Notes: generated by a model from the sequence alone, not told the origin. A stretch of DNA of 64,000 nucleotides from Symsagittifera roscoffensis (GCF_963678635.1 NC_087062.1:53020473-53084472), one strand, 5' to 3'. Shown: positions 34,860 through 46,048, counted from the stretch's first letter. Program-made: numbers and translations.

Positions 34860-36203
34860 TTTTCATATGCGAGAGCAAGTCAAGTGACTTTAATCAGGAT
34901 TTTTTAATTCTCGTACAAAACTTTTTTGTATGATTTAAAATTGCTTTATTTTTGAATCTTAACAGTTTCCACTTGGCCTAGAGATAGCGGTATCACTTCA
35001 AAACTTTTGGGTTTTGGGTTGGAGTACCGGCCGGATCTTGTTTTTCTCAGTATGTATTAAGAAATTGCAATTTCTGCTTTGGAATTTCCTTCGGATGTTT
35101 TGCATGGATTTTGCCTGTGCCCTAAACGACTTTCATTTTAGTAGCAAGTGCAAGTGTTGCTCATTGAAACTTCAGAGGGACTTAAAACTGTAGTGTTTTT
35201 TTTTGTAAGAAGATTTTTATTTGGTTCAATTTTTGTCTGCTCAAACGTTGTCAGCGTCTTTCTTTCCTCTTTGTAAATTTTATTCCGTAGCTAATTTAAA
35301 AATCAAATGGATTGCATGGAATTCTTGTTTGACAAAAAAAACAGGTTTAATGAAAATGTAAGGAATTGGGTTTTTATTTTACAGTTGCTTGAGACGCTTA
35401 CAAAATTTTTTGAAACTTTCATTTTTTGCGAATTGAACTGCTTTTCAAAAAACGGTTTTCAATGGAAAGACCTCTCATCCCCTGTATACTTTCAGAATCC
35501 CCTTGTATCTTTTTACTTTAGTTCACTATCTACAGCCTTCAAAAAAAATCTGTAGAGGAATGCTTGACCCATATGCTTACCTTTTTTTTGTTTTTTCAAA
35601 AATGATTTTCGCCAATCTGAGACTTTGTGTTCAAGAAATGAAACGTTTATGAGCGCCAAAAATCGTTTACGAAAATATTTTTGGTCCTCGGAAAATTCCA
35701 TTTTTCTATTCGTGATTTTTTAAATTTTTCTCAATAAACTGATAATTTGAGTTCTATCAAAGTAACAGCTTGTGTTAATTTCTTATTAATAGGCAGCTAT
35801 GACCAAAAAATTTTTCGAAAAAGCTTTCATTCTCAGAAAATTCATATTTTTGATTTGCTGACCGATTTGTGGAAACTTTTAATTCTTTTCTCGATAACTA
35901 TCCTGCCAAATCTGACATCAAGAGATAAATCAGGACAACAAGTTGATGAAAACCTACATGCATTAGTGGCTACCTTCAGTTTCTCGAAAAAAAATAATGG
36001 CCTCAAAAAAGTCTTTGATCGAAATTTTAATGGTTTTTTGGAAATTTGTTTATTTTGTCGAAAGTCAACCTGCCGTTTTTTATGTTCAGTGTTCGATCGA
36101 AAAACCCAGTTTTAAGTCTTTTTGGCTAAGATGCCACAACCTAATTTCAGCAGACAAAAATTCATGAACTTCGCAACGTCATGTTCCCTAGAAAGTGTAC
36201 TTG
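34860..36203. other. No gene recognised
   Basis: AT-rich. Frames of up to 122 codons (35747-36115) show no recognised motif. Repeated words such as GGTTTTTTGG and AAAAATTT recur without a clear period. Confidence 0.4.
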
Positions 36204-38600
36204 TGAAAATTCCAATTTCTCAAAAATTTTTAATCTTCTCTCTTTTTTTAATAGAGCAACTATTGTTTTGGGTAGTCTAATTTATGAAATTTTGAAATTT
36301 TGTATCGCAAAGCGCAAGGGTACAGTCAGTCTGTTCAAAAAACCAACAGGTATCTCCAGCTTTAGCTGGGCCCTTTTTATCGAGACATACACAAATTTTT
36401 GTTCATCTTGTTTTTTTCAACAGTTTTCAATTTTTTGGGACTAAGATTTTTTTGTGTTGTATTTTAGGTGGTGCGTAGTTCTGCTTAGCTTTTAAGCTGA
36501 AGTTGGCTTTTCAAATTCAATGTAGTGAGTAATATGTTAAAGTGGCTAGAAAAATCGAAGTTATTAAACCCTCCCCCCCCCCCCCCCCTGTAAATTCAGA
36601 GTGGTTCTAAAATAGTCACTTTTAACCCCTAAGTGGTTAAAATTCTCTGTTATTCGACCACCTATGTTTAAGGTGGTTACTAACATCAATTTTTCTAACC
36701 ACTCTTTAATTTAGGGTTGGGTAAACTTCTCGATTTTCTAACTATTCTATGTTTTAGGTTGGACTGTTTCGGCTAAGTTTAAATCCATTAAAAGTGTGTA
36801 CACAGTTTAAACGTCGCTGGTAATACACAGTAAATAGCCACCACTCCCAAACTGGTTTTTAACAGAGTATGTTTTCGAAAGTACGTTTGGTTAATTGAAA
36901 TGAAACTATATGCACAGACTCCGTTCGCTCAAGGGGATGAAAATTCACTCTATATATAATAAATTAGGATAATTTAGTTTTATCTAAAACCTCGGTGTTG
37001 TCAGTCTGTAAAAAAAAAGCAACGAGTTTTGATATTTAAAAAATCGATCGTTAATGGAGAATTACGCAAAATGAACTTAAGAGGCAATTGGCACAAAACA
37101 GATATAGATTCGGAGCACTTATCTTTCGCTGAGTTTTTAACTGGCACAGGACAAAAAAAGCTATGTCTTCAGAAACTTTACATAATTTTCATCATACGAT
37201 GTAGAGAGGTTGCAAATATAAAATATGCAGAAATTTGTAAGGAATTGTTTCACTTGAACGAACGTTTGCAAAAAACGTGGTGTATTTTAGCAAAACAGAA
37301 ATATGGGAAGGCGACCAATCTGACATTATCTACTTGTGAAAACATTTTTGATTATTCGTTTGATTTCAATTCCATGTTGATTGAGAAAGGAGTCGAACAA
37401 ACAATACGACTTTACTTCAAAACTTGAAAATTCCAATTTCTCAAAAATTTTTAATCTTCTCTCTTTTTTTAATAGAGCAACTATTGTTTTGGGCAGTCTA
37501 ATTTATGAAATTTTGAAATTTTGTATCGCAAAGCGCAAGGGTACAGTCAGTCTGTTCAAAAAACCAACAAGGTACCTCCAGCTTTAGCTGGGCCTTTTTT
37601 TATCGAGACATACACAAATTTTTGTTCATCTTGTTTTTTTTCAACAGTTTTCAATTTTTTGGGACTAAGATTTTTTTGTGTTGTATTTTAGGTGGTGCGT
37701 AGTTCTGCTTAGCTTTTAAGCTGAAGTTGGCTTTTCAAATTCAATGTAATTAGTAATATGTTAAAGTGGCTAGAAAAATCGGGGTTATTAAGCCCCCCCC
37801 CCCCCTGTAAATTCAGAGTGGTTCTAAAATAGTCACTTTTAACCCCCTAAGTGGTTAAAATTCTCTGTTATTCTACCACCTATGTTTAAGGTGGTTACTA
37901 ACCTCAATTTTTCTAACCACTCTTTAATTTAGGGCTGGGTAAATTTCTCGATTTTTTAACTATTCTATGTTTTAGGTTGGACTGTTTCGGCTAAATTTAA
38001 AACCATTAAAAGTGTGTACACAGTTTAAACGTCGCTAGTAATACACAGTAAATAGCCACCGCCCGCAAACTGGAAACTATATGCACAGACTCCGTTCGCT
38101 CAAGGGGATGAAAATTCACTCTAAATATAATAATTTAGGATAATTTAGTTTTATCTAAAACCTCGGTGTTGTCAGATTGTAAAAAAAAGCAACGAGTTTT
38201 GATATTTAAAAAATCGATCGTTATGTTGAATGGAGAATTACGCAAAATGAACTTAAAAGGCAATTGGCACAAAACATATATAGATTCGGAGCACTTATCT
38301 TTCGCTGAGTGTTTAACTGGTATACGACAAAAAAATCTATACCTTCAGAAACTTTACATAATTTTCATCATACGATGTAGAGAGATTGCAAATGTAGAAT
38401 ATGCAGAAACTTGTAAGGAATTGTTTTACTTGAACGAATTTTTGCAAAAAACGTGGTGTATTTTTGCAAAATAGAAATATGGGAAGGCGACCAATCTGAC
38501 ATTATCTACTTGTGAAAACATATTTGATTATTTGTTTGATTTCAATTCTATGTTGATTGAGAAAGGAGTTGAACAAACAATACGACTTTACTTCAAAACT
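36204..38600. repeat. 1.2-kb tandem duplication with poly-C tracts
   Basis: Unit 1 (36204-37424) and unit 2 (37425-38600) are close copies in direct orientation. Each begins TGAAAATTCCAATTTCTC. Each contains a poly-C run (about 36570 and 37794), several GTGGTTA/TAACCAC inverted words, a copy of the dispersed GTGGTGC repeat, and the 5' part of one unrecognised gene. Unit 1 is about 45 bp longer, partly because of a segment near 36855-36900 missing from unit 2. Confidence 0.9.
37029..37427 (+). pseudogene. Unrecognised gene, 3'-truncated copy (unit 1)
   Basis: This is the same gene as at 38223-38681 but cut by the duplication junction, so it ends in sequence of the next unit. It reads NGELRKMNLRGNWHKTDIDS and DYSFDFNSMLIEKGVEQTIR. 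At the position where the other copy has TAG it has CAG (Gln), showing the ancestral state. Helical, Leu/Lys-rich, no recognised domain. Confidence 0.45.
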
Positions 38601-38681
38601 TTGTCCAAACTTCAAAAGCTACCAGTGATTTATCCAAACGTATATCAATGGGATTTAGGGCTGAGCAAGTGGTATCTATAG
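38223..38681 (+). pseudogene. Unrecognised gene with one nonsense codon (unit 2)
   Basis: A 153-codon frame from ATG 38223 to TAG 38679-38681, interrupted by TAG at 38472-38474. The truncated upstream copy has CAG at that position. It ends LPVIYPNVYQWDLGLSKWYL. No domain recognised. It lies about 350 bp before the first small frame of Polinton A on the same strand and may belong to that element, but no counterpart was found in Polinton B. Confidence 0.45.
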
Positions 38682-39025
38682 TTTTATTTTCATTTCCACT
38701 GGCTTGAATTTCAGCAGGTTTACAAAGTGTTGGAAAAAATTAAAAATGAAATTGGAAAAACATACAGTAACCTAAACAGACTTGGAAATAAATCATGATT
38801 TTTTTAATACTTTGAAAAAATGATTTCCTGGCTGCTTGTTCTTTATTTTTCCTCTCGACTACTATTGATATAAATTACCAGAAATGACAAAATGATTTCA
38901 TTGACTAGAAATGAACGCATTGATTGTAGAGGCCAAGTAGTTCAGCGAAAAAAGCAAGTCACACTTTCTGAACAAGACTCTTCCCCGTGATTGACCAACT
39001 CATCTACATTGAGCGATTCAAATAC

Positions 39026-39136
39026 ATGAGTAATGTTAGCCAGCAAGCACGGTCTTTATCTTCCCAAGCTAGTCTTGGTGCTCAAACGTCAACCAGGAGT
39101 TCAAGTGACCTACCAACGGCATTCAAAAAATAATAA
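39026..39136 (+). CDS. Short Ser/Gln-rich ORF, Polinton A
   Basis: ATG 39026 to TAA, 36 residues, MSNVSQQARSLSSQASLGAQ at the start. Unrecognised. It is included because it is intact and sits immediately before the recognisable Polinton genes. Confidence 0.3.
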
Positions 39137-39147
39137 GAGAAGATTCT

Positions 39148-39211
39148 GTGAATAAACTTGTGTACCGTGAAAAAACTGATCATTTTCCTGCAAATTTTGT
39201 TTTAGAAATGA

Positions 39212-39258
<47 letters not shown>

Positions 39259-39354
39259 AATTTTTATACTGGATATACGCGTTTTGTGATTTATCACTGT
39301 TCAGATGCTTATTTATATTTTTTCAAAATTTTTTTTTTCCATACTGCAAGTTAA
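39148..39354 (+). CDS. ORF with (GAT)n poly-Asp tract, Polinton A
   Basis: A 68-codon frame carrying about 15 consecutive GAT codons (39212-39258), read as poly-Asp, then NFYTGYTR and a hydrophobic end. The trinucleotide run may be an expansion within the acidic N-terminal part of the membrane protein that follows; Polinton B's version of that protein also has an acidic N-terminus (DEENHE). Confidence 0.35.
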
Positions 39355-39396
39355 CGAGTGAGAGAAAGAGGTAGGGAAACAAAAAACATTGAATGA

Positions 39397-39705
39397 ATGA
39401 CACGGCAGTTGACGAGCCTGATGCAACAATTGTTACCGAGTTTCGTTTATAATGTTACTGTACCGAGGTCTGAAGTGATTTTTACGTCACAAATGATGTT
39501 AATTCTGATTTTATTTGTTTTTTTTGTGTCTTCAAGTTTCATTGACGCAATTATTTGTGAAGAAACCTCAGTTTTGTTCTCAATATTATCGGTTTTAGTT
39601 GATTATGTATTACCAAATCCACGAAAAAGAATAAAATTTTTGCTAAATCTACGAAAGTGTTTTTGGCAATCCTGGGCCCTTCGGGTTCTGGACGAAAAGA
39701 GCTAG
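39397..39705 (+). CDS. Small membrane protein, Polinton A
   Basis: A 102-residue frame with a hydrophobic segment (MMLILILFVFFVSSSFIDAI) followed by CEETSVLFSILSVLVDYVLP. The Polinton B protein at 53664-53921 has the same plan: hydrophobic segment, then CDETTVWVAILSSTVGYILP. In both elements its 3' end overlaps the ATPase start in another frame, so the frame after YVLPNP here is probably read-on. Role unknown; a virion or host-membrane protein is plausible. Confidence 0.6.
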   Translation: MTRQLTSLMQQLLPSFVYNVTVPRSEVIFTSQMMLILILFVFFVSSSFIDAIICEETSVLFSILSVLVDYVLPNPRKRIKFLLNLRKCFWQSWALRVLDEKS

Positions 39706-40345
39706 TATTCAAATTGTTGAAAGGAAAAACTTTTTATCCTAAATTTCGAAGAGCCATTTACTTTTACAGAGAGATTCAGCCTATTTATAGATAAAAAATC
39801 ATTACCCACAGCATTGATCTAACTTTTATAAAATTCAATGGCTTTGACAGTTTGCCAAACCTTGGACAGTTCTTCTAGTATTTGATGATTCATGCGAAGA
39901 AATCTATAACGATAAAGACTTTGTCAAACTAGCAACAGCAGGAAGACACCAAAACTAGATGTAATTTATGTTCAGCATAATTTTTTCAAACAAAGCCGAT
40001 GGTCTCGGACAATTGATTTAAACACATCACACATCTTTTTGTTCAAATAACCTCGTGAGTTTCAGCAACTTGATCATCTTGGAAGACAATTGAACAACAG
40101 CAAATTTTGAGAAATTGTTATGAGCTTGCTACGAAAGGCACATACGGAGATCTTTGAATCGACTGGGATCCCCGAATATCTGATTGTTCGAGATATTGTT
40201 CATACATTACACCACCTGGTCCCTCAAATTTTTACTTACCAATAAATCAAGCAGAGGTTACACGTCTCACAAATGACCTCGAAAAAATTAACTATTCTGC
40301 AGCGCATGGTACAATTGAATCCCAGCCAGCTCCGAAGCTTCATTA
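39627..40345 (+). pseudogene. FtsK/HerA-type packaging ATPase remnant, Polinton A
   Basis: Packages DNA into capsids. The P-loop region reads LGPSGSGRKELVF: the Walker A Lys is Arg and the following Ser/Thr is Lys, so nucleotide binding is lost. Walker B is FLLVFDDSCEE, followed by FVKLATAGRH. Multiple stops follow (for example in IYR*KII). The C-terminal region is readable up to about 40345. The start lacks ATG; position set by alignment to the Polinton B copy. Confidence 0.8.
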
Positions 40346-40574
40346 GAAAAACAACAAAACCTCATGTTATTTCAGTTATATGCGAATGTTTGCTCAAGGT
40401 AGTCTATGGCAATGTACCTGTAAATTTTCCATACATTCAAAACTTCAAGGTGGAAAATCAGACCGAAAACAATACTTAAACGAAAACGACCAATTATTCT
40501 AAGTAAGCAAGGTTTCAATCTGATCAGACTGATACTTTAGTTTTGCTATAGATACTTATCGTTAGCATAAAAAT

Positions 40575-41424
40575 ATGGCAGTCGAAGAGTTTGTTTTAAT
40601 TCCAAAAAAACATACACACATCCGTGAGTAGCCGCATGCATCGCAAGTGCTGCTTGATAGTTCAATTAAACACAAAAAGCCTACAAAAAGTCTCAATTAT
40701 CCTATTTGAACCGTATGAGACCTCTAATACCTCCGAAGCAAAACTCTAAATCGACTGAAGCTCTTCCACTACCCCTTCCGCCAACACCCCCCTCAACACC
40801 TCTTGTTGACCCTGGGGAACAACCAACAGTACGAAAGGAGCGAAAGGAAGGAGCGAAAGGAAAATAAAATGATTTTTGAACGCATTCTTTTACAATTGCA
40901 ATTAATGGAGAATAAAAAATTCACGAGAGCTAAAAATAACCTAGAAGTTATCAAAACCTCAATTTGAGCCACAATAAACGCCATGGATGAAACAATTTAT
41001 GTTGACAATGTACCAACTGGTCTCAAAGCAGCAACGTTTTTGTACGATATACAACAGCAAGCTAAAATGCTAAAATCCTGCATACATAATGATTTTGTCC
41101 GCTCTCGACCTTACCGAAGAAACTGTTATTAACAAGTATGCCAAACACGCAGTTCAGTCAAAGATTAAAGAGCAGGCTCAACGAAGAGTAAAAAGTTCCA
41201 CCAAATCTCTGCCAACCTCTGGCAAAGCAAAAACCACCGCCAGCGGTAAGACATCAACAAGTTCAAAACAAGCCAAACGACGCAAAACAAGAAAGAAAAC
41301 CACTGAAATAGTCAAAAAAAAAATAAAAGAGAAAACGACGACGACACTGACTTGTATGGAACGCCCAATAACGTCAAAAAAGAAGGATACGAAAACTAAA
41401 AGATGGGAAACCTACACCAACTGA
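40575..41424 (+). pseudogene. FVLIP ORF remnant, Polinton A
   Basis: It begins MAVEEFVLIPKKHTH, then breaks. Pro-rich (LPLPLPPTPPSTP) and Lys/Glu-rich segments follow, then MDETIYVDNVPTGLKAATFL. It lies between ATPase and integrase exactly where Polinton B has a protein starting MYQFVLIPYS. No function is known; conserved position and start motif argue for a real Polinton protein. Broken by several stops and shifts. Confidence 0.5.
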
Positions 41425-42271
41425 GGAAAAACTAATGAAAAAGAGTTACACAGATAAAGGACCAGCATTGTTCGGTAGCAATAAAATTTTTAAGGCTATA
41501 ACGGTCATACCAAGAAGAAAAATTAAGCAATTTTTAAATACAGAACTAGTTTATACAAAAAATTGAACCGAGAACAGAGCGTCGCAAAATACCTCGGCTT
41601 AAAGTGATGGCTTATGACATAAATGAAATTTGGTCACTCGGTTTGGCATATGTTGATTAACTTGCAAAATACAACAAGGATAACAAATATTTTTTAGTTG
41701 CAGTAGATTGCATGTCCTGATATCTTTGGGTACAGCCACTAAAATCAAAGTATACCACAGAAACAGCAGGAGCGTTCAAACAAATGATACAGACAGAAAT
41801 TTTTTTTTAAAAAGTCTCGGTAGATAAGGGCACAGAGTTCAAAGGATCATTCCAATCTTTATGTGATCAGAAAGACATCAAAACATACACAACAGAGTGC
41901 AAAAAACGTCTGATTTTGCAGAGGGAAACCTTAGGTTATTGAGAAATTTAAATTACAGAACAAACCTTGTCACTCATTTGGCAATCAATAAAGTGAGTAA
42001 AAAAGACGTTCCACTCTTAATTTCATTGCGAGTGGAACAATCGCAGAAATTTGTTCGCCGACCTAACTTTTACGTTGAAGATTTTGTTAGATTAGCAAAA
42101 GTTGATAATTTTTGGAAGGGATACAATTAGTCGTTCACCGACGAAGCTTTCGAGATATTTGATAAATCAACAAGGAATCCACCAACATATAATTTTACCT
42201 ACCCCCATAAGGAGCCAATAGAGGGAAAGTTTTACGAAGACGAGCTAATCAGAGTAACACAAAAAGAATAA
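41389..42271 (+). pseudogene. Retroviral-type DDE integrase remnant, Polinton A
   Basis: Integrates the element. Blocks in order: FGSNKIFKAITVIPRRKIKQ, then RRKIPRLKVMAYDINEIWSL, GLAYVD then TAA then LAKYNKD (the usual Asp before LA is Gly here), KYFLVAVDCMS then TGA, KVSVDKGTEFKGSF (second Asp), DFAEGNLRLL (Glu), FVRRPNFYVEDFVRLAK (C-terminal SH3-like domain), EGKFYEDELIRVT at the end (TAA 42269-42271). At least four lesions. Confidence 0.85.
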
Positions 42272-42278
42272 AACAGAC

Positions 42279-43144
42279 ATGTCTGAAGATGAGGATATGA
42301 GCAATGATTTGTTTACCATTTCTTTGGTGTCATCGGCTTCGATGAAGATCTTCGGTGAAAACACATTGGCAAGCTTTCAAAACTTAGTTTGCGAGGAGAT
42401 CAATTTACAGGGCGAGCGGAGAGTGGCATTGTCAGAATCAACGTTTCCCGCTTAGTTGATTAATGCGACCGACAGTAAATTATCTAATACAAAAAAGACA
42501 AAATTTTAGCGAATCTGAAATCTCAAAAAGACAAAATAACTAGACCATAATATGGAGAAAGTAACATAAATACAAGAAGTTTTTATGATAATGTTGTGAA
42601 ATTATTAACGAAATTACTAGCAAGGTTCCCCTTTAAAAGTTTGGCTATGAACTCGACCCAATTGCCAGACATCTTTCACTGGCTTGGGAAGGGCATTACC
42701 TTTGAGAGTCTCCAAATTCTCAGTATTCTAGTTTTCAAAAAAAATAAGGGCTGGAACGGGCTACCATATCGGTTACAAACGTTCTTGTCAAATACAAAGC
42801 ACATTGTCAGCGCAGAAGTTGATGGGGGCTTTCCTATTGATATATCTAGCGATAACCAATTAATGTTCATCTAGTTGAAAACAAGTCACTATCACATTGT
42901 TGACGATACCAATGTTAAGAGTCATTCATACCAACAGAAAAGTGAAAAACGGTAGCGCGTGTTCCATTGAATAAGTCACCGAAAAGTTTTTAGCAATTTG
43001 GATTACAAGAAAGTGTTAGTTAATATCATACAAAGTATTGAAGTCAATCTACAAACAGAGACCGGACGTCTTTTACCTTTTGCAGGCGAGGGAGGGAAAG
43101 TTGTATTGACTTTAAAGTTTAAAAATTCCAAGCTAGAACGATAA
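42279..43144 (+). pseudogene. Penton-like minor capsid protein remnant, Polinton A
   Basis: It begins 8 bp after the integrase stop with MSEDEDMSNDLFTISLVSSA and GEWRVALSESTFPA, the N-terminal pattern shared with the Polinton B protein (MYYFTIELVSNASF and KGKWEVAISEISYP). The middle is broken. The C-terminal block is readable as LPFAGEGGKVVLTLKF, and the last codon overlaps the next ATG (TAATG). Single jelly-roll penton proteins sit at capsid vertices; assignment rests on gene order and N-terminal motif. Confidence 0.68.
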
Positions 43145-43490
43145 TGCATGCATGCTACCATAATCAAATTACCATGCCTCATTTTGCGGGCCATTATAGA
43201 CAACGAGGCAGTGGCTTTAGTGCTTTGGCGATGGGCAAAGCTGCATCTGAATTGATCAATATTGCAACCATGAAAAAAAAACACCAAAACAAGCATTGAA
43301 AAGTCGGGTAAAAAATACCCTAAGAAAAAAAAAAGGCGGTGGAAGCAATCTCGTAAAGCAATCAAAAAGAAGACTTCAACCAAGATCAAAAGAAAAAACA
43401 AAAAGTTGTCATTCCCAAGAAACGTCTACTAACGAGAAGTCGCTCCAGTTTTTTCATCAGAGTGCGAAAGGATTTCTAATTTGATACCAA
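43144..43490 (+). pseudogene. Basic core-like protein remnant, Polinton A
   Basis: The ATG overlaps the preceding stop. The motif MPHFAGHYRQRGSGFSALAM corresponds to FPIF-stop-GHARQ in the B and C copies. A frameshift in an A-run near 43273 leads to a strongly basic segment (KSRVKNTLRKKKGGGSN). Small Lys/Arg-rich virion proteins bind packaged DNA; that role is inferred. Confidence 0.62.
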
Positions 43491-44722
43491 CTGAAGCAAC
43501 ACACAGCTCACTAGACTTGTTTGAAAACCCACCGTTATTTGTTTCATTTAAACAAGCATTTATACAGAAAAATTTCGGCCATCTTACTCACCTGATGGTC
43601 CTATGCTGGATTTTGAAGTTTTAGGCGAAAAAAAAACTTTATTGCGCACTCGTCTGGAAATTGTATCGAGAATAGTTCAAAACAATGGAAATGTTCTTAG
43701 AACTCACGCTACTGAACCCGGTGAAAAAGATGCACCTTATTTGATTAATAACCTTCTTTCATTTTTTTTCCGAATGCGGAGAAAATTTCCTTGAATGGGG
43801 AGAAAATCTAACTACTAAAGGAGTCTTTGCGCATGAAAGCTTCATAGAGACTGAATTCTCCTATGGTAACGATGCAAAAAAAACGGATTGCTTGCCAACG
43901 CTATTATTATGAGGATAACCATTCTGCAATTGAGCCTGGAGGAGGGAGGGCTGCAGATGTAACAGAACGTAACGGACTCGTGGCTGCATCCAGAGAATTG
44001 CGATTATTTGAAAATAGCATGTGACTTCCTGTCAAGTGACAAGCACTTAATTTGTGGTGTAACAGTTCATCTTTCTCTGCGACGATCTCCCTATGACGTT
44101 GTGGTAATGTCAGATCACCAAGACAAACATTACCAAGTTCGAATCAGAGAAGCAAAATGGCCGTAACAGACGTTGTTCTTTCATCCATAGAGAAAACATA
44201 GATAACTGGCCCGCCAAAATACAGCTACGTTGAGGTTTTACCACGAACATTTTTGACCACAACAGGAGTACAAAGCAGGCGTCAAGAGGATGTTTTTTTG
44301 CGAAAATCAGTTCGACAAATGATTGTTGGAATGAGCACAAATGAAGCGTATTTGGGTACAAATTGCACAAATCTATTTCAATTTCAAAAATTCGGCTTAT
44401 ATGAAATCATTGTGTACAGGAACGTTCTAGCTATTGCAGGTACTCTAATAGCTACAACAGAAAAGACTATACTATAACCCATTGGAAGCTCTTGACTTTG
44501 ATTTGAACAAAAGCCATGGAATCAGTCTAGCTAATTATCCTAGTTTTATATTATGGCATTTGATCTCACATCTACTCAGGGGGCTTCACATGACTTTATT
44601 CATCCTAAATTGACCCATTGCACCATCTCGGTGGAATTGAAATTTGATGCAGGTCTTGCAACAAACTTCTAGTTACTTTTCACTGGAGAGCGTGCATCTA
44701 CAGTCTGATGAGTAGTAGATGT
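43480..44722 (+). pseudogene. Major capsid protein remnant (double jelly-roll), Polinton A
   Basis: Blocks in order: SLDLFENPPLFVSFKQAF, DGPMLDFEVLGEKKTLL, IVQNNGNVLRTHATEPGE, FIETEFSYGNDAKK, LTTTGVQSRRQEDVF, VGMSTNEAYLGTNCTN then KFGLYEIIVYRN, and a C-terminal VELKFDAGLATN. The arrangement matches F54H12.2-like Polinton capsid proteins and Polinton B. Five or more stops or shifts. Confidence 0.8.
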
Positions 44723-45310
44723 TGGAGGTTAAGTGGGGGGGGGGGAGGTGGCAGACCCTCATGTTTTAAAATAGGAAATAGAGCATCCGGTCTGCCAGCT
44801 ATGTATTAACATTGGGTATAGAGTCTACAATGTATTAAGATAGGGAATACCGATGGTAAGGTTTTATGGTTTGTGTGATGGTAAGATAATGGTAAGAAAA
44901 ACGTAATTTTTTTGGTTTTTGGGTGGAAATGTCTAGTTTTTTGCAAAAATGTTGGCGCGTGTTAACTAATTTGTAAACATCAATGGATAATTACGTGTGA
45001 GTTGTGTAAGGACCTTTAATTAGTTTTTTGATACATGGTAAGTCAATGGTACAAATTTTTGGGTAAAAAACTTGGAATTTTTATGAAAAAATTTTCAAAA
45101 AACTTCAAAACACGATAAGAGTAGCTATCTGACCTAATTTATTAGATAATCTTAATTTCTATCTGATTGAAACAATGCTGAAACCTACAAAGACTTCAAA
45201 AAAAATCAAATTTTTTGAGAAATAAATTAAATTACAATGAAATATATAAATCACTGCATCGTATAGTAAACTTACTGCCAAAATTTACACTTACAAATAA
45301 AAAAACTACA
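44723..45310. other. Spacer between Polintons A and B
   Basis: Contains a poly-G run near 44737-44747, a duplicated ATGTATTAA(C/G)AT..GGGTATA/GGGAATA motif at 44800-44850, and AT-rich sequence. No gene. It probably includes the unrecognised ends of both elements, whose 3' sides face each other here. Confidence 0.4.
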
Positions 45311-45313
45311 CAT

Positions 45314-45711
45314 TTACATAAAATTACTTATAAAATTCAAAGCATGCACATCATGAATATTATTCAAGTTTGTCTGGTAGATTTTAAAAAGAAGAAATGG
45401 TGAAAAAATTGCGGAAAATCCACACAAATTATCAGTTTCTTGTAGCTTTCGAGGAACCATTCGCCGATACTTTTTTGTTAGAAAGGAATAAGCTGTTCTT
45501 TTTTGACCCAAAGAATCAGCAAAATAGTAAGTTTGGTCCAATCGAGCTATCATGATTCAGTGCTCCCCTCTATCATTGCTTGGAGCTGAGTTAACAATTG
45601 CAAAAGAGTTTTTGTTAGTTGAGGTACTTTATCAGAGTGGTAAGATCCCATGTACTTGAACCAGAGTTCGGGAATTTTTTCAATGATTTGCAGAAATGAA
45701 AAACTATCCAT
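45314..45711 (-). pseudogene. Adenain-like capsid maturation protease, Polinton B
   Basis: A cysteine protease of the adenovirus-type (Ulp1-like) fold that processes virion proteins. The triad is visible: His in RGEH, Asp in YYFADSLGQ, Cys in DNLCGFSAIF. The His is followed by TGA where the family usually has Trp. A frameshift lies near 45600, between KVPQLTK and NSFAIVNSAPSNDRG. The start is ATG 45711 (MDSFSFLQIIEKIPELWFKY). Last gene of the late block. Confidence 0.82.
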
Positions 45712-45772
45712 CTTTGCAACTGTTAGCTGATTTACATCTAAATTAAAGAAATAGAAATTTTGATATTGTAAT

Positions 45773-46048
45773 TTAAGGTGAAAAAAACCAAAGTTTTTGA
45801 CCTACGCAATTAGGTATCGAATCAACAAAGTCCCATACACAAAACTTGTGAACTGGACAAAGAATAATGAACACTGGTTTACAGTCTAGTTTGAAGACTT
45901 TTCTTGGGTTTTCAATTAAACAGCATTCATTATCTAATTTGTCTGCAGATTTAGGTCTGAAGAAAAACAAAATAGATAATACAGAGACAATAACAATGAA
46001 AAATCCCAAAAAAAATACAACATTTTTGAAAGAACACCAAAAACTCAA
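45773..46048 (-). CDS. Small membrane protein, Polinton B
   Basis: 91 residues with one strong N-terminal membrane segment (VVFFLGFFIVIVSVLSILFFF) and an intact frame. Its C-terminal part (CPVHKFCVWDFVDSIPNCV) is matched at the DNA level by a roughly 70-bp segment inside the nearby capsid gene at 46840-46905. It lies between the capsid and protease genes. Function unknown. Confidence 0.5.
   Translation of the reverse strand: MSFWCSFKNVVFFLGFFIVIVSVLSILFFFRPKSADKLDNECCLIENPRKVFKLDCKPVFIILCPVHKFCVWDFVDSIPNCVGQKLWFFSP

Larger units (their letters stand above)
39026..44722 (+). mobile_element. Maverick/Polinton copy A (old, plus strand)
   Basis: Plus-strand order: small Ser-rich frame, acidic frame, small membrane protein, packaging ATPase, FVLIP ORF, integrase, penton-like protein, basic core-like protein, major capsid protein. 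The order matches Polinton B (minus strand, 45.3-58.1 kb), but sequences are strongly diverged, so it is a different lineage. Every gene has stops or shifts. No polymerase B or protease was found and terminal repeats were not identified. Confidence 0.88.

Noticed and set aside
36570..44750. Poly-C at 36570/37794 and poly-G at 44737 as terminal inverted repeats of Polinton A
   Set aside because: Beyond the homopolymers the flanking bases do not match as inverted repeats.
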